Source: Cryptomeria japonica (lineage: Eukaryota; Streptophyta; Pinopsida; Cupressales; Cupressaceae). From it: DNA of 64,000 bases. Below are positions 1-12,540 of this stretch, piece after piece. Where the stretch lies: positions 552,573,136 through 552,637,135 of the forward strand of contig NC_081413.1 of NCBI RefSeq assembly GCF_030272615.1. The letters are read 5' to 3'. A model generated the notes under the pieces. The model did no database searches and was not told the origin of the DNA. It worked only from the letters and a program-made list of their open reading frames with translations. Within the stretch, counting starts at the first letter, position 1; each line of letters opens with the position of its first letter. The position numbers and the translations under genes were made by a program.

Positions 1-1
1 C

Positions 2-769
2 TTGGATCAAGCTCTCCAAGAAGCATCAGTCCTTGCCGATCTAAATAGAGATCAATTTCAAGCTATGGTTGGTAATCTGAGGTCATTGTCATGTCTCACT
101 TTCTCCAAAAGTGACAATACATCCTTCCAACAACCTCATAACACCTCACTCCATATTGAAGGATTTATTAACCAACATAGGATCAAGTGAGTCTTGGTTG
201 ACAATGGAGAAGGCCTAAATATATGTACATTAACATTAGGATATATAGTTGGATTAGTGGACCCCCACAAAAAAGATAACCATAAAGCTTATGATGATGC
301 AGAGCATTCTTCAAAAGGAGCAGTTGTGTTACCAATCCAAGTGGGCCCAGTGGTGAAGCACATCATATGTCAAGTTATGGACCTTCCTCTACCATATAAT
401 TTATTGTTAGGAAAACCTTGGATACACTCCATGCAAGTCATTCCATCCACCTATCACCAGTGTATTAAGTTTCCTCATAATTATGTAGAAATTACAATCT
501 TGGGTGATGCAAATCCATTTGCATATTGTAACAATATCAACCATCAGCTAGAGATTACCGTTCCCAGCAACAAAGAAGCTAACCCATCCATATCATATGT
601 AAATCCAGCCTCTCTTTCCAGTTCAAACACCACTATACCAAAGCAAGAGAAGCTCAAAATGAAAATGGAAGAGGAAGGTCCTAGGGAATACAATCTAAGC
701 CAACTCTTTTGTGTTGGGCAACTACCCACTTCCCCTAGAACTCATGGTAAGCCTCAAATATTACTTTAG
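2..769 (+). pseudogene. Tat-type Ty3/gypsy gag C-terminus and aspartic protease
   Basis: This is the tail of gag running into a retropepsin-type protease that would cut the polyprotein. It is read in one frame with an in-frame TGA at 188-190. The protease active-site segment reads VLVDNGEGLN just after that stop, with DNG where DTG or DSG is usual, a variant common in plant gypsy elements. The downstream flap and dimer region includes LLLGKPWIHSMQVIPSTYHQ, typical of plant gypsy proteases. The element starts left of the window. A minus-strand relative of the same gag-protease junction lies at about 32780-33240. The reading frame changes between 770 and 1137. Family assignment is firm; the lineage call rests on the dual RNase H downstream. 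Confidence 0.85.
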
Positions 770-1137
770 ACACCATTGGTTAAGCCAACATGCACTTTTG
801 CACCTTTTATCCTTGGAAAAAGTCAGGAAGAGGAGACTAGAGATGAGAACCTCTAGCAGAATGGATCTATAAAGACCCTATCACCACAAAAATCTCGTAG
901 GCTAAGCTTCCTACAGATCAATATGGAAAAGGCCTTACCATTATGAAAAGAATGGGCTACAATGGTTAGAGTGCTTTGGGACCTTGTAAGAAAGGATGAC
1001 ATGAGCCATTGTAGATGGAATTAAAGCCCAAAGATACCACTAGATTAGGCTTTTAGAAGGAGACTCTTCCTAAACTTGGATACAAAGGGAAACCCAACAA
1101 ACCTCTATATCAACCTACTACTCTAAAGAGGCCACCC
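770..1137 (+). other. Decayed protease-RT linker, no clear ORF
   Basis: This stretch joins the protease frame to the linker frame of the same Tat element. It translates only in pieces with many stops, and no separate gene is visible. Confidence 0.5.
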
Positions 1138-2520
1138 TTGATTATCTCAGTAGCACCAAGGACCGCACCAACTACCCCAATAAGGATCAGAATCCCATCA
1201 ATACCATCCACAACACTACTCACACCACTAAAAATACCTGCAAAATCCATAATCCCACTCATAGCAATGATAATCCTACCTCTACCACCAATCATCTCAC
1301 CAATCAAACCCACATCCCCATCAGCAGCAACAACCACATCAACAACACCATTAGCAGCATTTGTACCATTGGCAACATCAACAACAATGACAATTCTATC
1401 AGAAACAATAGATTCAACAACATCGATACTCCCAATATCAGATTTACTGGTCCCAATAATCCTACCTGCAGCACCAACCATTCCATCACCAGTAGCACAT
1501 CAACCAATCACAACTGCAGTATTTAACTCAAAGGATCTCCCGGTATGGTATAGTAATCAGATACTAGAAAGTGACTCAAAGACTGACTCACATGAGTGGG
1601 AATTTGATTCCATACATCTCAATACTTTAGATGAGGAAGATGCATGACCACCTCCACCTCGCAAGGAAATCCCTATTTACGGAGAAGTACAGATTGAAAC
1701 CTCTTGTGTTCCTGAACTGGAAACATATTCCATAGATCCTACGTCACATCCTACACCTGATTCTGATAGGAAGAGTACCATCAATGACCTTCACCATAAC
1801 GTCTTAACCCTCACTAACACATCTTATGAACTTAACTTGATCGATGAGGTTATGCCCATTATCCATCCAGAACTCATCAAATGGAACCAACCTAATCCCC
1901 CATGCCTTGACCAATTCCAAAACGATGAGGCGATCATTGAATTTTTGGAACTACAAGATAACATACCAAGTGGGGATCACAAAGCTGGATTCACCATTGA
2001 ACTTAATAGTGCAACATACTTTGGGGCAGATGCCAAATCTTTTAGCTACAAAAATATCACAATAAAACATGGATCTTCCAGTGAAAACCACATAGTGGGA
2101 CTTGTTGATCCCAAAATAGTAAAAAGAAAGAGTGTATCCAATGGTGAAAACCTCTCTGAGGCATGTGAGGATGAAAGGTTTGACATCCTCCCCTCCAGTA
2201 CAAATAAGGAATGATCAATGATTCTCATCAAGGAAACAAAAGAATTCAATGTGGAGACCCCTGAGACTCCTCACCAAATACATCTGGCATCTCTTTTAAC
2301 TCCATAGGAACAACCTAAATTTATAGAATTATTCTAGAAGCATCAGATCAACTTTGCATGGTTATATGCAGACATGCTTGGTCTAGATCCTGATTTAGTC
2401 ATGCATCACCTCACCATAGTAGAAGGAGCTAAACCAGTAAAATAGAAGCTTCACAAGATGCACCCTCAGATAGCTGTGCTCATCAAAGAAGAACTTAAGA
2501 AACTCTTGGATGTTGGTTTC
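1138..2520 (+). pseudogene. Tat-element pol: linker and RT N-terminus, cut by the hAT insert
   Basis: One reading frame (start at 1138) can be followed to 2520 through stops at about 1645, 2212, 2305, 2335 and 2443. The first 380 bases are low-complexity ACC/ATC-rich DNA coding a Thr/Ile/Pro-rich stretch. An acidic linker follows, then the segment just before RT, with DMLGLDPDLVMHHLT and KLHKMHPQIAVLIKEELKKL, a hallmark of plant gypsy pol. It ends within the motif DVGF at 2520, and the continuation (PIDY, then NIVPIKKPNGGIRICTDFRD) appears 12.5 kb downstream at 15005. The break is therefore an insertion rather than decay. Confidence 0.85.
2513..2520. repeat. Left target-site duplication of the hAT insert
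   Basis: TTGGTTTC abuts the insert start. The matching ATGGTTTC lies at 14991-14998 (7 of 8 identical). Eight bases is the size hAT transposases produce, and the RT reading frame continues across the pair. Confidence 0.7.
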
Positions 2521-3000
2521 CAGAGAGTTTTTTAGTGGTGAATCTTTGCCAATTAGTGAATTCTGCATGAATAGTCTTGGCACCATCATGGTCAAATCAC
2601 CCAGAATTTTGGGGTTAATGACACACTGTAGAATTTGGCTTCGCCATTGACTGCACACTGTTGACGTGCATGCTCGTAATATTCACCTAGAATCACTCAG
2701 ATGTGGGTATTAGATCACCTTTGTTATTTGCCAGCAATAGTAAAATGACCACGTACCCAAGACCTAATTCGCCAATGGTAAATTAAATATTCATTGCACG
2801 CATCGGCCAAATTCGCCAATATCAATTAAAACATTATAAGCATTCGAGGACCCATTTCGCCCTGCTTAAATTAAATGTTCATTGCACGCTCACGCAATTC
2901 ACCAAAAATGCAATTAAATTAAATGTTTATTGGCAAATGCGACGCCCAGGCCCCATGCAATTCACCAAAAATGCAATCATGTATTGCTATAAATACAATC
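2521..3000. repeat. Left subterminal motif cluster of the hAT insert
   Basis: About eight variants of AATTCGCCAATG or AATTCACCAAAAATG occur here, for example near 2560, 2640, 2727, 2766, 2810, 2853, 2895 and 2959. The same motif class recurs at the right end (14594-14860). Clustered short subterminal repeats are where hAT transposases bind, so these are candidate binding sites. Confidence 0.55.
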
Positions 3001-3260
3001 TTTCTTACACTTTTTCTTACAATTTGTTCGTGTCTAATTAGTAAATTGGGAGCTCTCGAGTCTCGATTCGCACTCCACAAATTGAGTTGGAAAGTTGAAG
3101 TTCATTCATACTGTAGGGCAAGGTGGAGGGCTAGAGTTACAATCCTGCAACACAGGCCCAAGCATTCCTGATTCCTGATTCAGAGAATTGAGAAGGCATA
3201 AAGGTGAGTAATCATTTCTTCATTTAACTTTTAATTTGTAGTGAGAGGTCAAGACTCAAG

Positions 3261-6032
3261 ATGTCACAGTCAGACATGGGTGAGACTCCTCAGGGTGGTG
3301 AAGGGATTGAGATGTCACACAAGGGTGAGACTGAGACTCCTCAGGGTGGTGAAGGGATTGGGATCTCAAACAAGGGTAAGAATCCTCAGGGCGGTGAAAC
3401 TGAAGGGATTGAGAGGCCATCAAAACGCCCAAAACCTAAACTTAAAGATACTACCTTAAAGTCTTTCTTTAGAATTGGCAAAGTTTCTAGTCCATCAACT
3501 TCTGCAGTTACAGAAGCCATTCATAGTAGCTCACCACCAACACAAGGTGGGATTGTCATTGAGTTAAATGCATCAAATGAGGATGACAATACCAACATGA
3601 CAGAAGATGTTGTAAGGGATACACACAATGAGATAATTCACTCAGATGCAAATGCTAGTACTAAAGATGATGTTGGTAGGAAGAAAAGAAAAAAGAAAGT
3701 AAAACTGGGGCGAGAGTGGGAGATGACAAGGATTTTTAAGATTGATTGGGTAGCAAAGTAACCATTCATTGAACTGGTCCCAAAAAATGATGAACAACCA
3801 ACAAAATGCAGGTGTAAGATTTGTAGCTGGAAAACTAAAAGAGAGAAGAAGATGCAGCTAAATCTTGACACCATAGAAAATCATATTGGTAAGGTTTATG
3901 AAAAATAGATCATAGACGGAAAGGAAACATGAGTAGTAAGATGGAAATCAAAGGAAGAATGTCTTCATGTTAAGTATGCCGCAGAATATGAAGAGCATAA
4001 CCACAAAATGACACTGATTGGTAATAGTGGATTTGGAAATACAATCAAGGCTAGGCTTGAACATGCAACGAAAGATGCAAACCTGGCAAAGACTGTTCAG
4101 ATGAGTGTTGTTTTTCATATTATGTTGAGAGGGCATCCTATGAAAGATTTCCTAGAATTTAGTAATTTATTATCTTTTTTGAATGTTCCTCACTATCCTA
4201 TGTCACATTGGTCAATAAACGCTGGATGGGAAATGGCAAACTATCTCGCTGAGGTGGAAAAGAAAAATTTACAAGACAGTGTAAAAGAGTCAAATTTCAT
4301 TTCATTATCCATAGATGAAGTTACTGCAGTAGATAACACTACTTGGGTTTGTATGCATGTGTATACTGTAAAAGAACACGTCCGCCGAGCTCATCTACTC
4401 TGTGTTTGTAAAATGAGGGGCAATTCAACAGTAGAAAATTTATATTTGGAAGTTAAGAAAGCTTTGAATGAAATTGCTGGTATGGATGACTTGACAATTG
4501 CCAAGAAGTTGGTGTGTGTTGGAGCTGATGGAGCTGCAGTATTGCACCATACATGGTTGGCATTCACTGCATGGCCCATCGAATGAATTTAGCATATAGA
4601 ATTGTAAGAAATTTTCCTACAGTGTCAAAATGAAGATCTGGTCCACGAGCTCCACTCATACTTCTACCGAAGTCCTAAACATTTTGCAGAATTTCAAATT
4701 TTTGTTGAGGGAGTAACAGGAGAAAATAAGCTTCTCAGGGATATTGAGACCAGATGGATCTCCTTGCATGGACCAGCAGAATGAGTTCTAATAGAATATC
4801 AATCCTTGATTGGTCTAATGTATGAGCAACGCCTCACAGTAGACAAAGCTCCTAATCTCTTACATAAGTTAAGTGATATAGAGACTCTGTTAACGTTAGC
4901 TAGTCTTCTCCCCATGCTAGATTCAATGAACAAACTTGTTAAGAAAGCCCAAGATAGAACTATGTATATCAATGAGTATAGCACTCTATGTAAAATGACA
5001 TGCTTGAGCCTGGATGGTCTATATTCAGATCTAATAGGGCGAAGCCCAAATTTTTTTAGGTGGTAGATAATTACAGATTTGAATCATGCTGAAATTTTTT
5101 TAGATTTCAGTACAAAAAATGAGTTATGTGTCTTTGTAAAAGGATTTTAGATACCAATGCACCAATCTAAGATGGGCAAGTGAGGCAGAGCACTACCAGT
5201 TAAAAAGGAAGATTTTGACAGGATTGTTAAATCTATTAGTGATAATTTGAAGTCTATTGCATATGAGCTTTCAACTGAGATTCGTGAAAGATTCCCTCAA
5301 GAAGAAATACTTGAAGCCATGGGTTGTGTGTATCCTCAATTTTGTCATTCAATTGGAGATAATCCAAATGACGCAAAGATGTATCATAAAAAACTAGAGG
5401 AATTGATATTGACATTTTCAAAAGATGCATATTGCAATGGATAGCCAATAGAAGGAATTTTAAATTCAGATCATCTTAGAAAACAATGTAAATAGTTTGC
5501 ATTGGTTATGAAACAATAGTTGGTTAACTTGGAGAATCCATTTGAACCTAGATCAATCACAAGGCTTTGGAAAAGGATTGATCAAAGTGAAGCATTGTGT
5601 ATTGCAATACCAGAATATTTGAAACTTGTTGATTTATGTCAAACAATGATATTAGGGTCGGTGGAAGATGAGAGAGTTTTTAGTGCATTAGGGCTTTTGA
5701 AATCAAAGATTAGAAACAAATTAGACAAGAATTTGGAAACTTGCTTGAGGTTGTTTGTAACCCAGTATAATGTTAGAGATTTTCCATATGATAGGGCACT
5801 GGCAATCTGGAATTCCATGCGTGAAATACGAGGGGTGTGCGACACTTTAAAAGCTGGTGGTGTTACTGCTAGTGCTAGTGCTGAGACAAATGAATATGAT
5901 GGATCACAAACTTAGAGTTAGCATGAAGATGAAGACATTTTTGAATACCCGACTCAAAATGAAGATGAACCTGTTAGTACTAGTCAGTTTTTGGATCTTG
6001 ACTCGATTTGGGATATGGAAGCCTTGGAGTGA
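3261..6032 (+). pseudogene. hAT transposase (ZNF862-like type), decayed
   Basis: The frame starting at ATG 3261 can be followed to the stop at 6030-6032, about 920 codons. Order: a repetitive N-terminus with ETPQGGEGI repeats and a basic cluster; a BED-like zinc finger near 3810-3890 (CRCKIC then NH); the catalytic core with LSIDEVTAVD at about 4310 and VCVGADGAAV at about 4515; a local frameshift near 4555-4620 that displaces HCMAHRMNLAYRIV; then IETRWISLHG at about 4745. The C-terminal hATC dimerisation domain is at 5640-5800 (SVEDERVFSALGLLKSKIRN). Stops include TAA, TAG and TGA codons, so it is dead. It is followed by about 560 bases of AT-rich DNA. Confidence 0.88.
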
Positions 6033-6589
6033 GTCACTGAAGTGAATTAGCAGTTAGTTTATAGGTATTTATAATTATACTACAGTTCTTGAGTCATATT
6101 ACAATTTCAATTTGCAAAATTGCAATACTATAGTTGTCATTGATGATTTTTGATATTGTATTCCTTGAATTTGTCAATTAGAATGGATACTTATTTCATA
6201 TTTTTAATTGTGAATTTGAATTATTAGTAAACAATTGAATTATTAGTAAATTGGTATTTGGTTCCACATTATGTTGAACACAAAATGCAATAATTTATGT
6301 CACAAGATCCATAAAATTATTCATATTGCATAACTGTTACTGCTAGAACCTTTCTACTGTTCTATATTAAATGCTTAACATGATGTTCATGCCGATTAGG
6401 GTTTTGTGCTTGTTTTTTGTCTTAGTTGGCTAGTAAACCGAAGTTGTCGTGCATTGAAAATCTGAGTTGTCCTCTCTTTATTTGTCCATGTCAACGTCAA
6501 GTGTGGTCAAATGGTTGGTCAGACATGTTTAATGTTTCATCTCTAACTCACAGATAAATTTCATGTTTAACATTTAAGTGGTGACTTAG
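6033..6589. other. AT-rich spacer after transposase
   Basis: No ORF or repeat is evident beyond the start of the GCGAG-motif domain. Confidence 0.4.
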
Positions 6590-8320
6590 TGAGTGTTGGT
6601 TTGGGTTTAAATCGTGAGGTCTCTAGTTTTTTGAGTGTTAGAATTTTATGTTAGCGAGCTAAAGATTGTTAATGAAATTGCTTTGGTCACGAGGTCTCGA
6701 ATTGGTTTGATGCCATGCATTATAGCCGCGAGAGTTAGCGAGTAAGTACTAAGTCATTAATGGTCTGTGTGCCACTACTCGCACCTGTTTATGATGGTAA
6801 ATTAACATAAAACATCGATTTTTGTTGGTACTCGCTGGGTTGCTGCAGTCAAGAGATAAAAAGTTTTAAGATTTTATGGTTATCGCTAGCTCACAGGTCC
6901 TTTATCATCAAGTCAGTTTAAGTCATGAGCTTGCGAGTATTGGGAGATTTTAGTTGTCGCTACCTCGCAAGATGTTTTGCACTTGACCATTTTCTGTTGC
7001 GAGGTTGCGACTGGGTGTGATTTTATGTTATCGCAAGGTCGTGAGGTGTTTGCAATTAAGTCATTTTAATTTGGTATCGCAGCTTAGTTGGTTTCGTCGC
7101 TTGCTCGTAGGTTTTGAAGTTGTTTAGCATTTTAAGTTGTGATCTGGCGACAGGTAAGTTTTGGTCTAATTTTGTGGTCATTGCATGCTCGCGGGTTTGT
7201 AAGTCTTAAGTGAAAAAGTGTTGCGAGCATGCGATGATGGTTAAGTGTCTTGTTGTCGTGAGATCGCAAGGGTTTAAGTCAAGTTTCTAATTGTGAGCTT
7301 GCGATGAAATAAGTTGTTTTGTTAGATTTGCAGTGGTCGCCAGCTCATAGGTAAAGAAAGAATATTACAAATGTTGTTGCGAGGTTGCGACTGAAGGGCT
7401 GGATGAAGATCAATGGCTATCGCTCACTCGTGAGATTCTTTGAGGATTTGTAAAAGGGGTTGCGAGCTTGCAATTAAGAAGATTTGGTAGCATTGTCGCT
7501 AACTCACCGGTTCCTTTCCAAATTTTTATAACCGGTTGCAAGTGTGTGATTAAAGATGGGGATTGACACGTGGACTTGTTTGCCGGGTTCTGTAAAAATT
7601 TTGCATGGCAATCGCCAATCAAATGCCACAGTAGCTACTGCTAGTTCATGCAAGTGTGGCATTTAATATTAATGAGACTTGCACAATTAATGAGACGGCG
7701 CCCAAATACCATAAATTGCATGATCGAGCCGAGATTTTGACATTTGTATAATTGTATTAATGTCACACTAGCTAGTTCATGCAAGTGTGGCAAACTGCAA
7801 ATGGCAATTAATGAGACTTGAGAGAAGTGAGGCACCCAAATACCATTTTATGGTGTGAGGTTGCAATTGGGTGTGATTTTATGTTATCGCAAGGTCACGA
7901 GGTGTTCGTGGTTAAGTAATTTTACGTTGCGATCTGGCAATAGGTAAGTTTTGGTTTGATTTTGTGGTCATTGCATGCTCGCAGGTTTGTAAGCCTTAAG
8001 TCAAAAAGTGTTGCGAGCATGCAACGGTAGTTAAGTGTCTTGTTTCACAGGATCGCAAGGGTTTAAGTCAAGTTAAGTTTCTAGTTGTGAGCTTGCGATG
8101 AAATAAGTTGTTTTGTTAGATTTGCAGTGGTCGCCAGCTCGTAGGTAAAGAAAGAACATTACAACTGTTGTTGCAAGGTTGCGACTGAAGGGCTTGATGA
8201 AGATCAACGGCTGTCGCTTACTTGTGAGATTCTTTGAGGATTCATAAAATGGGTTGTGAGCTTGCGATTAAGAGGATTTGGTAGCATTGTCGCTAACTCG
8301 CTAACACTTGGACTTGTTTG
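6590..8320. repeat. Left GCGAG-motif array
   Basis: A loose array of the motif TTGCGAGCTTGCGA and its reverse-type form TCGCnAGCTCGyAGG, spaced roughly 25-60 bases, for example 6840-7540. A block at about 7010-7500 is repeated at about 7860-8310, so part of the array is a large direct duplication. The block 6590-6750 recurs in the same orientation at 13984-14130, so related arrays flank the large ORF. Function is unknown; the alternating orientation suggests protein binding sites or stem-forming RNA. Confidence 0.7.
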
Positions 8321-8462
8321 CCAGGTTCTGTAAAAGTTTTGAATGGCAATCACAATCAAATAGAAGGGCATGACGCATGAATTCAAATTTCACTCAAGTA
8401 CTTCAACTTTGAAGTTTGAAATTTAATTAATGCCACAGTAGCTAGTTCATGCAAGTGTGGCA
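7624..8462. repeat. Three copies of a TGCCACA...TGTGGCA inverted repeat
   Basis: Copies lie at 7624-7661, 7761-7792 (TGTCACA in the left arm) and 8431-8462. Each has 7-base arms around a loop containing TAGTTCATGCAAG, and neighbouring sequence (ATTAATGAGACTTG) is partly shared by the first two. They sit inside the left GCGAG domain. Confidence 0.6.
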
Positions 8463-8615
8463 ATTAATCAAGCCAAGATTTTGTATAATTGCATTAATGC
8501 ATTCTATCTTCGAGGTAATCTAGTGAATTGAGCTCTGCAACAACGTTGGAGAATTCAGAGTGTTGGGTGTGGGAAAATTTCAGAAAATTGGTTAATTTAT
8601 TCTCTTGCAACTAAA

Positions 8616-11600
8616 ATGAGCTAGGCAACGAGTGGAACTGGAGCTTCCAAGCCCAAGCCCAAGGCCACGACAAGTGGAGCCGGAGGACCTGGAGGTTCCA
8701 AGGCCAGTGCCCCTGAGGAAAAGATGGTTAAGAAATACAAAGAAGAATTTGTAGATTTGATGCCAAGGACTTCCGTTGCTTTGAATACAAATGATTTGGC
8801 ATGGAAAGATTTATGGAGCCAATGCAGAAACCCTACCATACCTAATATGACTGGTTCTGCTTTGTTTAATTATTTCTAGAATAATAGGGTTAAGGGTGTC
8901 CCAATGTCAAACCCTTGGGATTTAAATATGGTAAAGTTAATTGTGCCAAATGTGTATGTTGATGTGGATTTGATCAAAGAGTTGGCCAAACGCTATTGCC
9001 TAGTATCTAGGGTAATCAGAAGAAAGAACCAGTCTGCCCTAGTTTCAATTAACAGAGCTAGCTTTGTTGAAGCTTTCTAGATTACTGGTGTTGCATGTAC
9101 AGATATAGATTTGGAGTGGATTGTAGATGATTATGACAAATACAAAGGTGTTATCAAGAAGCATGCAATCCCCAGATACATGCCTAGGGTGAATGGGAAG
9201 CCAGTTATAATTCCAGAGAGTATTGAACCACCATTTGACATCACACCTTTCCACCATTATATGCATTGTACAATCTATGGATTTTGCAGAGTGTTGGGTT
9301 TTGATGGACATTAAACAGTGTTAGCTGAATTACTGATGATGGCTATGGACATTCAATACCTAGATGTTAACAAAGATTATGATTCTGTGGGCTATATGGT
9401 TGAACACATTCATAATGCTCTAGTTGAAATTTAGAGTGGTGCACCCAACCCTACATTCAAGCATTATTCATTACTGATGCATTTAATCTTGTTCTAAAAT
9501 GTTGAGTTCGTGGATAAAGAATTGGAGCTTTTCAAAGAAGAATTCGGTGTATTAATGCCAATACAAAGATGGACCCAGGTTTGGGATAGTAGTTCTCCCC
9601 ATTCTTCTTTCCTTTTCTTTGAAAATTGGATTGTTTTGCCAATTATGGAAATTCTAGGAATAATTAGGGAACGATTGTCAATTGATGTTAGGAGAGTTTT
9701 GAGACCTTACCAGTTTGTTCCAAACTGCTCTATTTCACATAACTGGGGGGACTTTTATTTTTTTGATAACTTTTCTGTGATCAGAGTCTATGGGTGTCCT
9801 CAGCCTCCCCATATTTTACCAAAATTTGTTCCAATTAGGATTGCTTTTATGGAGTTTATCTGGCAATTGACCCTAGTTGAAAAAGAATACCTTGATAAAC
9901 ATAGGAAGGGTTCTCTTCTTCCTAGGCTTTGGGTTGCGTCTGATTTTACCATTGGTAGGAGTTGCTTTGATCAAGTAAACAATTTCCTTAAACAGTATAG
10001 GTTGGTTAATGTTGTGTCTAGATTCTGTGATCCAGAACAATTTATTAAAGTTGCAATGCCAAAAATGACACCTTGGGCCACAATAAAGGACCATGAACCA
10101 TTGGATGATGAAGATGTGGTTAGAAATTTGCTTAGAAAAGATGAAGTACAAGAAAGGAGAAGAAAATGGACAAATTTGATGAGAGTTGAAGCAGAATTGA
10201 AGCCTACTAACCCTAGTTTCTTAGGTTTTTGCCCTGATAGCCCGTACCTGGAGAGGATTAACAAAATGCTAAGTTTATATGAAACTCTGATGGAACAAAT
10301 GCCTCAAATTCCAGATTTAGAAGTGGTTGCTCAGCAGCAAGACCCCCAAGATGGACATTCTTCACATGGAAAGAGGCCACTTAGTGTGTCTACTGATGAT
10401 GTAGAGAGTGGGGATGAAGTTCAATCTACCCCAACTGCAAAGAAACAAAAAACCAATGAGGTCGGTACAATTGTGAGGAGAGACCCTGCTAGAAAAATTG
10501 TTATAGAATAAGGACAATACTTTCATCAAATAAGGACACATCTCAGAGAAGCATGGCAGAATGAAGAACAAGGAGAAACAAACGAAGCCCTTGCTCAAGG
10601 CTTTGATGAATGTGTGATGTTGTCAAATGAGTTCATGAAAGATGATGACTTTATTAAGTCAGATGAATTTAAAAGTTTTTTGTCAAGATTGAAACAAAAA
10701 CAATTAAGACAAAATATGATCATAGAGAAAGCAAATGAAGAAAAGAAATAGGAGATCATCAAGGCACTACAGGAATATGATCCTGATAGGGAGCAAATAT
10801 CTGTGGAACAAGAAAGACAATTGATTAAGAGTACTGGTATGATTATGATGCCTGACTGGGATATCCAGTCTACTTTTATTATTGATCAGATTAGGAAGCA
10901 AGAGGACCCAATGTTCAAAACTGAATTTGAAATTGGAGATGTCATAAGAGGATCAGGATTTAATCCTAAGTCAAAGACACTTGCTGCTTGGTCTTTGGCC
11001 CCTTCCACTCAAAAGCCCCACCTTCTAAATATCTAAGTAGAAAAGAAAGCTGATAGAATGATCTAGAACTTGCAAAACACAACTGACACAGAGATTGCCT
11101 CTTTTTTGACTCAAGTTTCTTTCATAAATTTATCAAAAACAGAGGATTTGTCAAGAAGATACACAGAAACATATACCCAATTGATTGCATTGTCTAAAAA
11201 ATATGAAGAGACACTGATGAAGAAGGGTGCTCTGGAGGAAGAGTTAGTGTAGTTGAAATAAAAAATTGCAAATGAGCCCCCTCCAATATAGATTACAGAA
11301 CAAGTATTGCACATTTCTTTGAAAGAGGCAAGTAAAACATCCTCTGAGGCTGTCGCTTTTCTTGGACCTTTGTTCAATGTTTGGTCAGGAAGAAGCAGAT
11401 TAATGGATAAGCTATACACTGCAATGATGTATAGTGATGAGTTCCCTCCCAAGATCAGTGGCACTAAAGACATGGTGGAGGTAATGAATGTAGCTTATGA
11501 ATTTTTCACAGGGAAGGATGTCTTTATAAATGAAAAATTGCAAACATTTGGGGAAGGTTATAGTAAATTGGTGCCTTCAATTTATGGTAGTAATGGAGAT

Positions 11601-11924
11601 TTGAAATCAGTTTCTGATTGGACCAGTGAATTTGATTTGATTATGGAGCAAGAAGAAATAACCAAGCATGTAAATGAACAGGTTGATGCTGATTTCCTTA
11701 ACGATATGCTTGATTCACTATTCAAGGTTGAGGTTGACCATGCAAAGTTTATTGTTGAGTCCAGGGCAGTTACAGATGCCAGATGGAAAAATTCAGTTGC
11801 AAAGTTGGAAGAGGTAAAGGTATTCAGTTGGCCAACAAACAAAGAGGTGGACAAGTGGCAAGCCATGCTAAAGCCAAAGAAGAAATCTCAAGTTGAGGTT
11901 GCTACCCAAGATTCCTCACAGTAA
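8616..11924 (+). pseudogene. Unrecognised 1,103-codon ORF carried inside the hAT insert
   Basis: One frame runs from ATG 8616 to TAA 11922-11924 with no frameshift. It is broken by 13 stops: TAG at 8622, 8877, 9078, 9432, 10749, 11064, 11250 and 11289; TAA at 9312, 9495, 10509, 11034 and 11259; no TGA. The N-terminus is Ala/Gly/Lys/Ser-rich. A folded-looking domain spans about 8900-10270, with aromatic-rich segments such as WGDFYFFDNFSVIRVYG. A charged tail with a basic KKQK cluster is near 10440, and helical, probably coiled-coil, segments lie at 10700-11900. No CCHC knuckle, polymerase, integrase or transposase motif is visible. Its size, layout and a segment near 9340-9560 recall ORF2 of the B elements, but that is weak. 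Not recognised. Confidence 0.75.
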
Positions 11925-12540
11925 TCCTAATCTTGTTGAATCCTCATCTTATAAAAGGATTCCAAGATTAATTTGAGAGGGATGGCCACTTTTTCTTTTT
12001 GATTGGTAGAGAGGGATGGCCAGTTGGCCACTTTTATTGATGTTGAACTTGAAAACTCTTATATAGTTATAAATTTATAATAGCTCAATTGTTCAAGAAT
12101 TTTATAAGTGCATAGTTGAATCACATTGTGAATTTACTTTTTGATATCATTATGAATATAATATCAATATCATTTGCAGTTTGAGATCTTCACATAATTT
12201 TCTTTGTGTTGAATTTATGTTTTCACTGTGAATTGAATGGTCAAGGGTTTTTCAGTTTACATATGAATCTGGGTTGTGTATGTAATGGCAATTATGACAT
12301 TATTCAGAATTTCATTCCTATTTATCTACAAATGAATCTTATTGAAGTTTATTATCAGGTTGTCTTTGAATTGTAAGTGACTCTATGCCATAGAATAAGG
12401 CACTGGTCTGTTGTCTTGATGTTTTACTAATTATGTTGTATTCCTATCTATTGTGGTGTTTAATACTTTCATTCTTAATACTCTTATGATTTTATATGTT
12501 ATGAATCTTTATGTAATGTATATGGAGGTGTTATAACTTC
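11925..12540. other. AT-rich sequence after the large ORF
   Basis: This is presumably the 3' untranslated region of the accessory ORF. I see no gene or repeat in it. Confidence 0.4.

Noticed and set aside
1110-1507. Minus-strand ORFs opposite the protease-RT linker
   Set aside because: They are shadows of low-complexity ACC/ATC repeats in the Tat linker.
6590-8320. CRISPR array
   Set aside because: Repeats are degenerate, in both orientations and unevenly spaced, and the window is a plant transposon landscape.
8616-11924. Alternative genetic code (TAA/TAG read as Gln)
   Set aside because: Neighbouring ORFs in the same insert contain TGA and frameshifts as well, and C-to-T decay of a methylated transposon explains the pattern more simply.
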